A stretch of DNA of 64,000 nt from Janthinobacterium psychrotolerans (GTDB lineage Bacteria; Pseudomonadota; Gammaproteobacteria; Burkholderiales; Burkholderiaceae_D), in the NCBI RefSeq assembly GCF_001677885.1, contig NZ_LOCQ01000058.1, positions 1 through 64,000 on the forward strand. The letters run 5' to 3'. Within the stretch, counting starts at the first letter, position 1. Every line of letters starts with the position of its first letter. The notes under the pieces are model-generated. The model had not been told where the DNA came from and made no database searches. It saw only the letters and a list, made by a program, of their open reading frames with translations. The position numbers and the translations under genes were made by a program. Below are positions 41,904-49,263 of the stretch, piece after piece.

Positions 41904-42395
41904 ATTTTCCTCACCCGGTTGGGTCGAATTTATTTTCACACTTATTATTCCTTCTGCAGCCACTCAAAAGGCATTCTTTTTACTCTTGAAGTAAACTTTT
42001 GATTTCGCTTTTCCAAGTTCTAAAGCTTCCGTTTTGAAGCCTATGCCCTTGGAGGCTTGGTTCCTGAGCAGCACTCTCCCAGTAGCCAGGCGGTAAAGCC
42101 TGGCTCCGTGAGAACGCTGAATGCCCCTCTTCGACTTCGGACACTGCGCATAGGGGAGACTTTGACCGCTTGCGGCCCCCGACTCGACTCTCCCCACTAT
42201 CACCCATCGTCGCCGCCTGTCGTCCTTCTTGCGGCACTTCCACTACGCCCGTTTCGCGTTAATACCCTAGGTACTGCGTAGCGTTCGCTGGCTCCATCTA
42301 TCTGGACGTGCGCTGCCCGACGTGATTTTGTCCGGGCATCCGGTCGCCCAAACCTCTGGCGACGAAAACATTTTACATGAAAAGAAGAAAATAAA
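41904..42395. ncRNA. Gene-free structured region between immunity genes and OL; candidate ncRNA or leader
   Basis: No convincing gene in about 490 bp. Strong inverted repeats: AGCCAGGC / GCCTGGCT (42084-42105, 6-base loop); GGGGAGA (42153-42159) with TCTCCCC (42189-42195), enclosing a GACCGC-type hairpin; CCCCT (42124-42128) could instead pair with AGGGG (42152-42156), giving two competing folds; GCTTC / GAAGC near 42022-42037. A minus-strand promoter (TAAAAT near 42374-42379, TTGCTT near OL) could make an RNA ending near 42020 or serve as a long leader for the gene at 41903. It matches no ncRNA family I know. Confidence 0.4.
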
Positions 42396-42436
42396 AGCAA
42401 ATTGCTCTTGCTATGCTAAAAGCAAATTGCTATAGT
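42396..42436 (+). promoter_or_regulatory. Second operator pair and rightward early promoter (OL/PL-like)
   Basis: Two perfect AGCAAATTGCT dyads (42396-42406, 42421-42431), centres 25 bp apart, identical in core and spacing to the cro-cI operators. Promoter: -35 TTGCTA (42408-42413), 17-bp spacer, -10 TATAGT (42431-42436). The right dyad touches the -10, so repressor binding should block it. Confidence 0.85.
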
Positions 42437-42469
42437 TCACTCCATCGAAAGCAACCACAGGAGTACGAC

Positions 42470-42652
42470 ATGTCCCGCACCCAAGCAATCGCACTGATCA
42501 AGGCCAATGCCGCCAAAGGCGACATCAGGACATGCACGCGCATCTTCGTGGAAAACCGCATCAGCCGCGCTGTGTACGACCAGGCTGTGGCCGATGGCCG
42601 CGCGTTCGGTGCTTTCGTCGCAAAACGTGATGCAGCCCGGAGCGCAGCATGA
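42470..42652 (+). CDS. First gene of the rightward early operon, small protein
   Basis: 60 residues (MSRTQAIALIKANAAKGDIR, ending AKRDAARSAA). AGGAG lies eight bases before ATG 42470; the leader from the promoter is about 27 bases. Helical and basic; the position resembles lambda N, but there is no Arg-rich motif strong enough to call an antiterminator. Confidence 0.66.
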   Translation: MSRTQAIALIKANAAKGDIRTCTRIFVENRISRAVYDQAVADGRAFGAFVAKRDAARSAA

Positions 42653-42738
42653 GCCCCGCCGAACTCGCAGCACTCGCAGCGGTCCTTATCGCCCACGGCG
42701 AAGTGATCCCGGCAATCGTCATCCCAGCGCGCGGCTGA
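42649..42738 (+). CDS. 29-residue small hydrophobic protein
   Basis: ATGA overlap with the preceding stop; the product MSPAELAALAAVLIAHGEVI then PAIVIPARG is mostly hydrophobic. Too short to classify; coupling supports translation. Confidence 0.45.
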   Translation: MSPAELAALAAVLIAHGEVIPAIVIPARG

Positions 42739-42743
42739 TCGCC

Positions 42744-42968
42744 ATGAAAACCACCTCAAGCATCGTCGCCACCAAGACCACCAACGATGGCCATTGCGCC
42801 GGCCTGGTCGCCAGCATCGGCTGCCCGCGCCGCCTGGAAATCTGCAACTCGTTCGGCGCTACCCTCCCGCGTGGTCAGTTGCGCTACTTGGAGTGCGGCG
42901 CTGCCGACGCGATGCGCGCCGAAGCCTACCGGAACTACACCGGCCCTTGGCGGATGGAAGCGGTATGA
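42744..42968 (+). CDS. Small early protein, unknown function
   Basis: 74 residues with three dispersed Cys (HCAGLVASIGCPRRLEICNS, LRYLECGAADAMRAEAYR). Follows the previous stop by five bases and overlaps the next gene by ATGA. Not recognised. Confidence 0.55.
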   Translation: MKTTSSIVATKTTNDGHCAGLVASIGCPRRLEICNSFGATLPRGQLRYLECGAADAMRAEAYRNYTGPWRMEAV

Positions 42969-43198
42969 GCGCACGGGACGCCCTGCCCGGCTTGTTCACG
43001 GCGCCGCCGGCGCGCGCAACCGTCCGCAAATACGACGTGCGCATCGACTTCGAAGACGGCACGTTTCGCGGCAGCGCCTGGGCCAGCAGCGCAAACCGCG
43101 CGCATGAGCTGGTCCGAGCGGACGCCCGCATGGCCGCGTGCAGCGGGACGTTTTACGGCAAGGAATTGAACTGGATTGCGGAGTTGGCGAAGGTTTAG
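42965..43198 (+). CDS. Small early protein, unknown function
   Basis: 77 residues (TVRKYDVRIDFEDGTFRGSA, HELVRADARMAACSGTFYGK). The beta-strand start and helix suggest a compact alpha/beta fold. It is the last gene before the 530-bp gene-free block. Confidence 0.58.
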   Translation: MSARDALPGLFTAPPARATVRKYDVRIDFEDGTFRGSAWASSANRAHELVRADARMAACSGTFYGKELNWIAELAKV

Positions 43199-43264
43199 CG
43201 GCTGCCCGCCGCCGCAGTCATGGCGGGACAGGCCCGGAAGGCCGCATAAATTCCCCTGGAGCCC

Positions 43265-43431
43265 AGCATGGCCCCTGACCTGCGCCAGGCGAGCGCAGGA
43301 ACCACACAGAGTCGGTGACGCCGCCGACCTGAAAAGGATTCGATTATTTGCGTGCAGCGCGGCCTGGCCAACGCAAATTTCAGGAACTACGCCTGATGCC
43401 GCTTGGGAAAGCCAAGCCCGACTCTGTGTGG
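43265..43431 (+). ncRNA. Structured RNA with 14-bp perfect long-range stem
   Basis: CCACACAGAGTCGG (43302-43315) is the exact reverse complement of CCGACTCTGTGTGG (43418-43431). Inside, CCTGAAA pairs with TTTCAGG, ATTTGCGT with ACGCAAAT, and GCTTGG with CCAAGC around a GAAAG loop. Just upstream, CCTGCGC-N7-GCGCAGG (43279-43299) is a perfect hairpin. No protein frame fits. The density of exact, nested pairings indicates an RNA gene or structured leader in the early transcript. Confidence 0.62.
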
Positions 43432-43453
43432 TGAAAGCGCAGGCTGATGCGCA

Positions 43454-43523
43454 ACTTGTGAAAGTGTATCCGGCAGCACGCCTGGCAGACAGGAAGAAAC
43501 GCGGTTCGAACCCGCGCACAAGA
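43454..43523 (+). ncRNA. tRNA-like cloverleaf, degenerate
   Basis: CTTGTG (43455-43460) pairs with CACAAG (43517-43522); inside are GTG/CAC, CCTG/CAGG and a perfect T-arm-like CGCGG-TTCGAAC-CCGCG (43500-43516). The anticodon-like arm is short with a 5-base loop lacking the usual T33, and there is no CCA. So it is not a working tRNA; a tRNA relic or a tRNA mimic is possible. Confidence 0.42.
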
Positions 43524-43632
43524 GAGTTGGCTGGGTGCCAGCTCAAAAACAAGCCGGAGATCAGCGCCGGCCGCCACACGCCAGCCTGAGTGCGCACAGG
43601 CCCATGTCGGACATGGATAAAGCCGAACGAAA

Positions 43633-43703
43633 GCCCCGGAGTGGTTCAGGGCCGGACAGCAAGGGCCGGAACTGGCCGAGTTCGATTCTCGGCAGGGGCG
43701 CCA
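43633..43703 (+). ncRNA. tRNA-like element with T arm and CCA end
   Basis: The T arm CCGAG-TTCGATT-CTCGG (43676-43692) is perfect, followed by CAGGGGC, a G, and encoded CCA (43701-43703). GCCCCGG at 43633-43639 pairs with six of the seven 3' acceptor bases. The 36 bases between cannot form normal D and anticodon arms. It could be a processing or charging mimic, or a decayed tRNA. Confidence 0.45.
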
Positions 43704-43731
43704 GACAACAACGATTCGAAGAGGGGATGAG

Positions 43732-44172
43732 ATGTCGATGTTGACAAAAACTCGCGGAACGCCCGGCGATCTTTTCGCCGACGAAGTGAATCGCATGCTG
43801 CGCGACTGCGCTGATGCTGAGCCCGAGAAGCTGCCGCGCGAGGTCTATCCAATTTACGCGTTGCCACTTGTCGGGGGCGACTACTCGCTCACGGCCGAAC
43901 CTGTTGAGCACCGCAGTAGAGCGGTGAAAGTATTCAACGGGGTCACGGAGGTATGGCTGCCGCGTTCACAAATCCGCCGAATAGTCGCGCATCAAGTGAT
44001 TGTGTCGGAGTGGATCGTGCAGCGGAAGCGCCCGTTTTTCAAGCTTATGAAAAACCAAAGCCATCAGTACTTGGAGTGGCTGGAGAAGCGCGAAAAGGAA
44101 AAAGCGGTTGCCGCCGTGTGGGTGCGCGAGAGCAGGGAAGTTTTTGGGTGTCAGTTTGACGGAACGGATTAA
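43732..44172 (+). CDS. Early phage protein, unknown function
   Basis: 146 residues from ATG 43732 (GAGGGG seven bases upstream). The middle (EVWLPRSQIRRIVAHQVIVS, EWIVQRKRPFFKL) resembles small nucleic-acid-binding proteins, followed by a basic helix (YLEWLEKREKEKAV). It follows the structured RNA block and a TTG-start gene follows. Not recognised. Confidence 0.64.
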   Translation: MSMLTKTRGTPGDLFADEVNRMLRDCADAEPEKLPREVYPIYALPLVGGDYSLTAEPVEHRSRAVKVFNGVTEVWLPRSQIRRIVAHQVIVSEWIVQRKRPFFKLMKNQSHQYLEWLEKREKEKAVAAVWVRESREVFGCQFDGTD

Positions 44173-44182
44173 GGAGAGAAAT

Positions 44183-44407
44183 TTGAGCACCACCAACCAC
44201 ACTACCGCCGGCCGCCAGTCCCGCCTCGCCGTGTCTGCCGCCCTTGCCTTTGCCCATCAGGATGCTGGCATCGAATCAGCGCTGAACAGCGGCTGCCTGG
44301 ACGCGACCGAGCAAATTCCGTGCGGCGCCTGTTACGGCGTGCAGGCCACGGCCAAGCGCAACGGTGTTCGCTTGGTGCTGACCTGCCGCGAACGGAGCGC
44401 ATCGTGA
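44183..44407 (+). CDS. Small early protein, unknown function
   Basis: 74 residues from TTG 44183, chosen because AAGGAGAG lies just upstream. A CGACYGVQATAKRNG segment holds two Cys. It overlaps the next gene by GTGA. Function unknown. Confidence 0.55.
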   Translation: MSTTNHTTAGRQSRLAVSAALAFAHQDAGIESALNSGCLDATEQIPCGACYGVQATAKRNGVRLVLTCRERSAS

Positions 44408-44538
44408 GCTACGTCATCACCACCTGCACCGCCAACGGCAGCCAGCGCACCTACGCCGGCACCGGCAGCCCTGACGCCGCCCTCGCCGCGCTGCCGGAAG
44501 ACGAGCCGATGAGCATCACCGTGCTGGTGTCGCCGTGA
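44404..44538 (+). CDS. 44-residue small early protein
   Basis: GTG 44404 overlaps the previous stop. The product (SYVITTCTANGSQRTYAGTG, then PEDEPMSITVLVSP) is a small beta-like domain. Its end overlaps the next GTG. Confidence 0.52.
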   Translation: MSYVITTCTANGSQRTYAGTGSPDAALAALPEDEPMSITVLVSP

Positions 44539-44768
44539 GCGCCCTGCTCCGCCGCCTGCTCGCCGCCCACCGCTTCTACCAGGCGCAGCACCAGCACCGC
44601 ATGAACGAAATGTACCTAGTCGGCGTGCGCCGCGAGCTGGCCGGCCTCGAAAAAATCCGCAAGGAACTGCTGACCGAGCAGATCGAAGCGCTGATCGACC
44701 TTGACGCATCAGCAGCGCGCGTGCGGCGCCTGGGCCACGCCCACCGGGAGTCGCAATGCGTGCAGTAG
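44535..44768 (+). CDS. Small helical early protein
   Basis: 77 residues from GTG 44535 (overlap with the preceding stop). Entirely helical and charged (LLRRLLAAHRFYQAQHQHRM, LEKIRKELLTEQIEALIDL). Could be a small coiled-coil partner; not recognised. Confidence 0.55.
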   Translation: MSALLRRLLAAHRFYQAQHQHRMNEMYLVGVRRELAGLEKIRKELLTEQIEALIDLDASAARVRRLGHAHRESQCVQ

Positions 44769-44872
44769 GCCAGGTCTTTCGCAACTGGCGCGCCGGCCAC
44801 GCCATTGGTCACGCCGTCCGCCTGGCGCTGTTGAAGGCGGAAATTACAAAACTTACAAGGAAAACGTCATGA
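44756..44872 (+). CDS. 38-residue basic protein upstream of recT
   Basis: ATG 44756 to TGA 44872, overlapping the previous gene by 13 bases and recT by ATGA. The product (MRAVGQVFRNWRAGHAIGHA, ending KLTRKTS) is basic and amphipathic. Supported mainly by the coupling to recT. Confidence 0.45.
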   Translation: MRAVGQVFRNWRAGHAIGHAVRLALLKAEITKLTRKTS

Positions 44873-45990
44873 ACGCAGTTACGCAAGAAAGCCGCACCGC
44901 CATGCAGGCCACGCAATACGAACAGGGCGACATGCCCGTCGTGGCCACCAGCAGCGCCTCGCTGATCCTCGACAGCGCAAGCATGGATAGCATGATGCGC
45001 CTGGCCGACATCATGGCCAAGGGCCGCGCCACCGTCCCGGAACACCTGCGCGGCAATGCTGCCGACTGTGCGGCTGTGGTGATGCAGGCCATCCAGTGGC
45101 GCATGAACCCATTCGCGGTGGCGCAGAAAACGCACCTGGTCAACGGTACGCTCGGTTACGAGGCGCAGCTGGTCAATGCCGTGATCCAGTCGAGTGGCGT
45201 TACGCTGGACCGCTTCAACTACGAATGGTATGGGCCCTGGGAAAAGATCATTGGCAAGACGAAGGTCATCACCATGCCCGCCAAAGGCGACAAGAAGGAA
45301 TACCAGTTCCGAGTGCCGGACTACGGCATGCAGGACGAGGACGGCTTGGGCGTACGCGTGTCATGCACGCTGAAGGGTGAAACCGAGCCGCGCGTGCTTG
45401 AACTGCTGCTGGTGCAGGCCAGCGTACGCAATTCGCCGCTGTGGGCCACTGATCCTAAACAACAACTGGCCTACCTCGCAGTCAAGCGCTGGACCCGCCT
45501 GTATGCGCCGGACGTGATTCTCGGCGTCTATACCCCCGACGAGCTGGAAGAAGTGAATCGCGAAATGCGCGACATCACACCAACTGGCGAGCAGGTCGCC
45601 AGTGCGCCGGCGGCGCCCGAAGCCTCGCCGGGCCTGATTCAAGAAGCCAAAGCAGCCGCCGCCCGGGGCGTCGCCGCCTATCAGGAGTTCTGGAGCAAAG
45701 CCGGCGCGCCGAACCGTAAGGCGCTGGCCGCCTATCACGACGGCTGGAAGGCTGACGCCACGGCCGCCGACCGGGCGCGCACCGTCGACGCGGAGCCGGC
45801 CGCCGGCGCCGCCAAGCCACTGTCCGAGCACATGCAGGCGATCCTTGCCGATTTCAGCGCACTGGCCGACGAGGGTCTGGATATCTTCAACGAAAGCTGG
45901 GGCCGGCTGTCGCCAGCAACGCAAGACGGCCTCGCCGCCGAATATCCGAAGCTGAAGGCCCGCGCCGAGGCAGTCAAGGCAGCGCAATGA
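44869..45990 (+). CDS. recT: RecT-family single-strand annealing protein
   Basis: 373 residues from ATG 44869. RecT signatures: LADIMAKGRATVPEHLRGNA, CAAVVMQAIQWRMNPFAVAQ, VNGTLGYEAQLVNAVIQSSG and WATDPKQQLAYLAVKRWTRL. The C-terminal 120 residues are a helical extension not needed for annealing. It works with the exonuclease encoded by the next gene, ATGA overlapped. Function: RecA-independent annealing in phage recombination. Confidence 0.92.
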   Translation: MNAVTQESRTAMQATQYEQGDMPVVATSSASLILDSASMDSMMRLADIMAKGRATVPEHLRGNAADCAAVVMQAIQWRMNPFAVAQKTHLVNGTLGYEAQLVNAVIQSSGVTLDRFNYEWYGPWEKIIGKTKVITMPAKGDKKEYQFRVPDYGMQDEDGLGVRVSCTLKGETEPRVLELLLVQASVRNSPLWATDPKQQLAYLAVKRWTRLYAPDVILGVYTPDELEEVNREMRDITPTGEQVASAPAAPEASPGLIQEAKAAAARGVAAYQEFWSKAGAPNRKALAAYHDGWKADATAADRARTVDAEPAAGAAKPLSEHMQAILADFSALADEGLDIFNESWGRLSPATQDGLAAEYPKLKARAEAVKAAQ

Positions 45991-46757
45991 TCGTCCTCAA
46001 CTGCGAACAAGGCAGCGATTCATGGCATCAGGCGCGCGCCGGCGTGATCACCGCCAGCATGTTCGTGGTCGCACGCTCGCGCACCGGCGGCCTGGACGAG
46101 AAGCAACAGGTCTACGTCGACGCCATCCGGCAGGGATACAGCGAAGGCTATGCCCGCGAAATCGCGGGCTACCGCGCTACGCCGAAGGCTGAATCCGTTC
46201 AGCGCGCCATCGAAGGGCTGCCGGTCGGCGACTTCTCGGAAGCGGCCAAGGCCTATGCCTTCCGTCTGGCCATTGAGCGAATCAGCGGCAAGCCATTGGA
46301 CGAGAGCTTCGAGACGTACGCCATGCGGCGCGGCCACGAGTTGGAACCGGCGGCACGCCGCGAGCACGAGATCGCCAGCGGTCACATGGTGGAGCGCGCA
46401 GGCTTCGTACTGACCGGCGACCGACTGTTCGGCGCCAGTGCTGACGGGCTGATCGGCAGCGACGGCGGCAGTGAATACAAATGCCTGATCTCGCCGGAGC
46501 GCCTGCAGCGCATCTACATCGAGAACGACGCCAGCGAGTTCATGGACCAGGTGCAGGGCTGCATGTGGATCACGGCGCGCAATTGGTGGGACTTCTGCCT
46601 GTACTGCCCTGCCCTGGAGATCATCGACAAACACTTGTGGATGCGCACCTTCCAGCGCGACGACGAATACATCGATCAGATGGTTGAGGAGCTGACCGAG
46701 TTTGAAAAATTGGTTTCCCATAACGAAAAACTATTACGGATGAAGGAAGCAGCATGA
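45987..46757 (+). CDS. YqaJ / lambda Exo-type 5'-3' exonuclease
   Basis: 256 residues. The start QGSDSWHQARAGVITASMF and the catalytic core FGASADGLIGSDGGSEYKCL (Asp, Glu and Lys of the PD-(D/E)xK site) match YqaJ/lambda exonuclease. MDQVQGCMWITARNWWDFCL is the helix that follows in the family. It resects ends to feed RecT. Confidence 0.93.
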   Translation: MIVLNCEQGSDSWHQARAGVITASMFVVARSRTGGLDEKQQVYVDAIRQGYSEGYAREIAGYRATPKAESVQRAIEGLPVGDFSEAAKAYAFRLAIERISGKPLDESFETYAMRRGHELEPAARREHEIASGHMVERAGFVLTGDRLFGASADGLIGSDGGSEYKCLISPERLQRIYIENDASEFMDQVQGCMWITARNWWDFCLYCPALEIIDKHLWMRTFQRDDEYIDQMVEELTEFEKLVSHNEKLLRMKEAA

Positions 46758-48238
46758 ACAATCAACCTAACGAAATCGCAGCAGTTGGCGCCACCACCGC
46801 CCAAGCAATCGCGGCGGCTGCCGGCAGCCAACTGATCACCCTGGACCCGGTCGCGTACGTCGCCGAGGTTTTCAAGCCATATAACGACATGTTCGCCATC
46901 TTAAGGGCCGAGGCCGACACGATCACACCGGACGCCAGCACGCCAGCGGGCATGGAAATCTGTATCAAGTACCGTGCCGCGTTCCGCGACGATGTGCGAG
47001 TGGCCGGCGAGAAAGCGCGTGTCGAGCGCAAAGCTCCCATCCTGACCATCGGCAAGTTGCTGGACTCGAAGTACGCCGATTTGAAAAACGCAGTCATTCC
47101 TTACGAAGCCAAGTTCGACGCGGCCATCAAGGCCGAAGAGAAGCGCAAGGACGATCTGAAAAAGGCCGAGGCCGAGCGCGAGGAAAAGGTGCGCTCGCGC
47201 ATCGTCACTATCCGCGAACTGCCGCTGGCAACCGTCGGGAAGTCGGCCGCTGTAATTGCGGAAATGATCGCGGCGCTGGAAGCTGATGTCCCGGACGAGT
47301 CGTTTGGCAAGCTGCAAGACGCGGCAGTCACCGCTCGCGCCGAGGTGCTGGTCAAGCTGGCCGGCGTCCAGGCCGCCGCCATCGCCAGCGAGGAAGAAGC
47401 CGCTCGCATCGCCGCCGAGCGCGCCGAGCTGGCCCAGCTGCGCGAAGCGGCCGCCGAACGCCAGCGCCAAGCTCAAGCCGACGCGGCGCGCGTGGCCGCT
47501 GAACATAAGGCTGAAGTTGACCGGCTGGCCGCGCTGGCCGCCGAACAGGAGGCTGCGGCGCTGCGCCAGCGCGAAGCCGACGCCGCCAAGCTGAAACAGG
47601 AAGCCGACGCCCAGGCCGAGAAGAATCGGAAAGAGCAGGCTGAGATTGCGCGCCAGCGTCAGGAGCTGCTCGACATGCAAGCCGCCGCCGCAAAAGTCAA
47701 GGCCGACTCCGAAGAAGCGGACCGTCATCGCGCCGCCGCCGAAGCCGAGCGCCTCGCCGACGAGCAGGCAGCCGCTGCGCGCGCCGAGCGTGACCGCCAG
47801 GCTGCTGTCGACGCCGACAACGAACGCACCGCCAGCGTGGCCGCCGCGAACGCGACCGCCGACGCAGATGCACAGGTCGAAGCTGACGTCCGCGCCGCCG
47901 CCCTGATCGAGCAGAACCGCCTCTCCGACGCTGCTGACGAACTGGCCGCCGCCAAGGCCTCGCCAGAAGGCGCCGAGCTGTCGCCGGCTGCGCAAGCCCT
48001 GTATGAGCAGGAGGGTGCGGCGAACTTCCAGCGCGCGCACACGCCGCCTACCCTGCGCCTTGGCCAGATCAGCGACCGCCTCGGCTTCACGGTCACCGCC
48101 ACATTCATGGAATCCATCGGCTTCTCGCCGGCGGCCACGGACAAGGCCGCGAAGCTGTACCACGAAGGTGATTTCAAGAGCATGTGCGCGGCCATCTGCC
48201 GCCACATCAGCGCCGTACAAATCAAGCACGCCATTTAA
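46754..48238 (+). CDS. Long coiled-coil protein of the recombination operon
   Basis: 494 residues. The N-terminal 200 are globular (LDPVAYVAEVFKPYNDMFAI, RKAPILTIGKLLDSKYADLK). Residues about 210-385 are a very long Ala/Glu/Arg coiled coil. The last 75 (RLGQISDRLGFTVTATFMES, YHEGDFKSMCAAICRHISA) resemble the C-terminal domain of other phage recombination-region proteins. A structural or scaffolding role in phage recombination, DNA bridging for example, is possible. The coiled coil may inflate chance similarities. Confidence 0.72.
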   Translation: MNNQPNEIAAVGATTAQAIAAAAGSQLITLDPVAYVAEVFKPYNDMFAILRAEADTITPDASTPAGMEICIKYRAAFRDDVRVAGEKARVERKAPILTIGKLLDSKYADLKNAVIPYEAKFDAAIKAEEKRKDDLKKAEAEREEKVRSRIVTIRELPLATVGKSAAVIAEMIAALEADVPDESFGKLQDAAVTARAEVLVKLAGVQAAAIASEEEAARIAAERAELAQLREAAAERQRQAQADAARVAAEHKAEVDRLAALAAEQEAAALRQREADAAKLKQEADAQAEKNRKEQAEIARQRQELLDMQAAAAKVKADSEEADRHRAAAEAERLADEQAAAARAERDRQAAVDADNERTASVAAANATADADAQVEADVRAAALIEQNRLSDAADELAAAKASPEGAELSPAAQALYEQEGAANFQRAHTPPTLRLGQISDRLGFTVTATFMESIGFSPAATDKAAKLYHEGDFKSMCAAICRHISAVQIKHAI

Positions 48239-48265
48239 ACCATCGCCACCCACAAGGGAATCTCC

Positions 48266-49018
48266 ATGAGCGCCACCCCTCAAATCGTCATGCACCAGGT
48301 CGAGTCAAGCCAGTTTGCAGCCATCGGCCATGCGCCTGAGCTCGGCCTGCTGGCCATCCAGTTCCACCCGAAGAAGTCGACCGGCCAAAGCGACATTTAC
48401 CACTACCAGAATTTCAGCGCCGACCTGTTCGCCGAATTCCTGGGCGCCGAGTCGCATGGCTCGTTTTTCATCCAGCGCATCAAGAAATGCGCTGACCAGT
48501 TCCCATATTCGAAGGTCGACCAGGCCGCGTTCAACCACACCGCGCCGCAGCCGGCCGTCAAACCGGCCAGCCTGGCCGAAGCTGCGCCGGTCAAGTTGAG
48601 CAAAGAATTGTTGGCCGGCCTGCTGACGGGTCGTGAATACGGCAAGGAAATGCTGAAGGAAGAGGAAATGCAGGCCAAGGCCGCCGGCCTGATCGTAATC
48701 TTCGGCGCCAGCGATGACCTGATGGAATTCCGTGGCTTCGTGGAGGACGAGCGCGGCGCGCCGACTGTAGCGCTGATCGATGCCAAAGGCCTGCTGCCGT
48801 TCCGCGAGGATATCGAGCATGACGACGAAGTGCTCAAGGACTATTTCGCCCGGGCGCCGCAGGTGCGCGCCGTGGATGCGCTTTGGAGCGATGAGGACGG
48901 CTACACCTGGACTTACCGCACCGACATGCCGCACACGACCTTCGAAATCGTGGAAGACGGCGAGCCGTACTGCCGCGGCATCGTGATCGACGTGGCCGAC
49001 CTGGGCGGTGCAGCGTGA
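48266..49018 (+). CDS. KTSC-domain protein
   Basis: 250 residues. Residues 10-75 match the KTSC style (SSQFAAIGHAPELGLLAIQF, GQSDIYHYQNFSADLFAEFL), a small domain found in phage and host proteins and suggested to bind nucleic acid. The C-terminal half (GLIVIFGASDDLMEFRGFVE, TYRTDMPHTTFEIVEDGEPY) is a second alpha/beta domain. AAGGGA precedes ATG 48266. Confidence 0.76.
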   Translation: MSATPQIVMHQVESSQFAAIGHAPELGLLAIQFHPKKSTGQSDIYHYQNFSADLFAEFLGAESHGSFFIQRIKKCADQFPYSKVDQAAFNHTAPQPAVKPASLAEAAPVKLSKELLAGLLTGREYGKEMLKEEEMQAKAAGLIVIFGASDDLMEFRGFVEDERGAPTVALIDAKGLLPFREDIEHDDEVLKDYFARAPQVRAVDALWSDEDGYTWTYRTDMPHTTFEIVEDGEPYCRGIVIDVADLGGAA

Positions 49019-49263
49019 CCACGCGCGCCGAACGCCAGGCACAGGCGACCACCAGGCTCCAGGCCGTATGCGACAAGTTCAACGCTGCGCACCAGGTCGG
49101 CGCCGCCATCAGCGTCGAGCTGGACAGCGGCGAGATCCGCGAGACGGTTACCACCAGCGAGGCGCAGGTGCTCAGCGGCCACAGCGCGGTGATCTGGCTC
49201 GATGGCATCAGCGGCTGCTATGACCTGGAGCGCGTGACGGCTTTGAAGGCGGCAAAAGCATGA
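49015..49263 (+). CDS. Small early protein, unknown function
   Basis: 82 residues from GTG 49015 (GTGA overlap). ATTRLQAVCDKFNAAHQVGA then ISVELDSGEIRETVTTSEAQ suggests helix followed by beta strands. Overlaps the next start by ATGA. Confidence 0.6.
   Translation: MTTRAERQAQATTRLQAVCDKFNAAHQVGAAISVELDSGEIRETVTTSEAQVLSGHSAVIWLDGISGCYDLERVTALKAAKA

Noticed and set aside
41964-42243. Two short leftward frames in the structured region
   Set aside because: Low-complexity basic sequence, no ribosome site, and they cover exact inverted repeats.
41904-42395. 6S RNA, tmRNA, RNase P or SRP RNA
   Set aside because: No family signature that I know is present (no tag frame, no SRP or P-RNA core sequences); kept as an unnamed structure.
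43454-43523. Functional tRNA
   Set aside because: Anticodon arm is too short, the loop lacks T33 and there is no CCA end.
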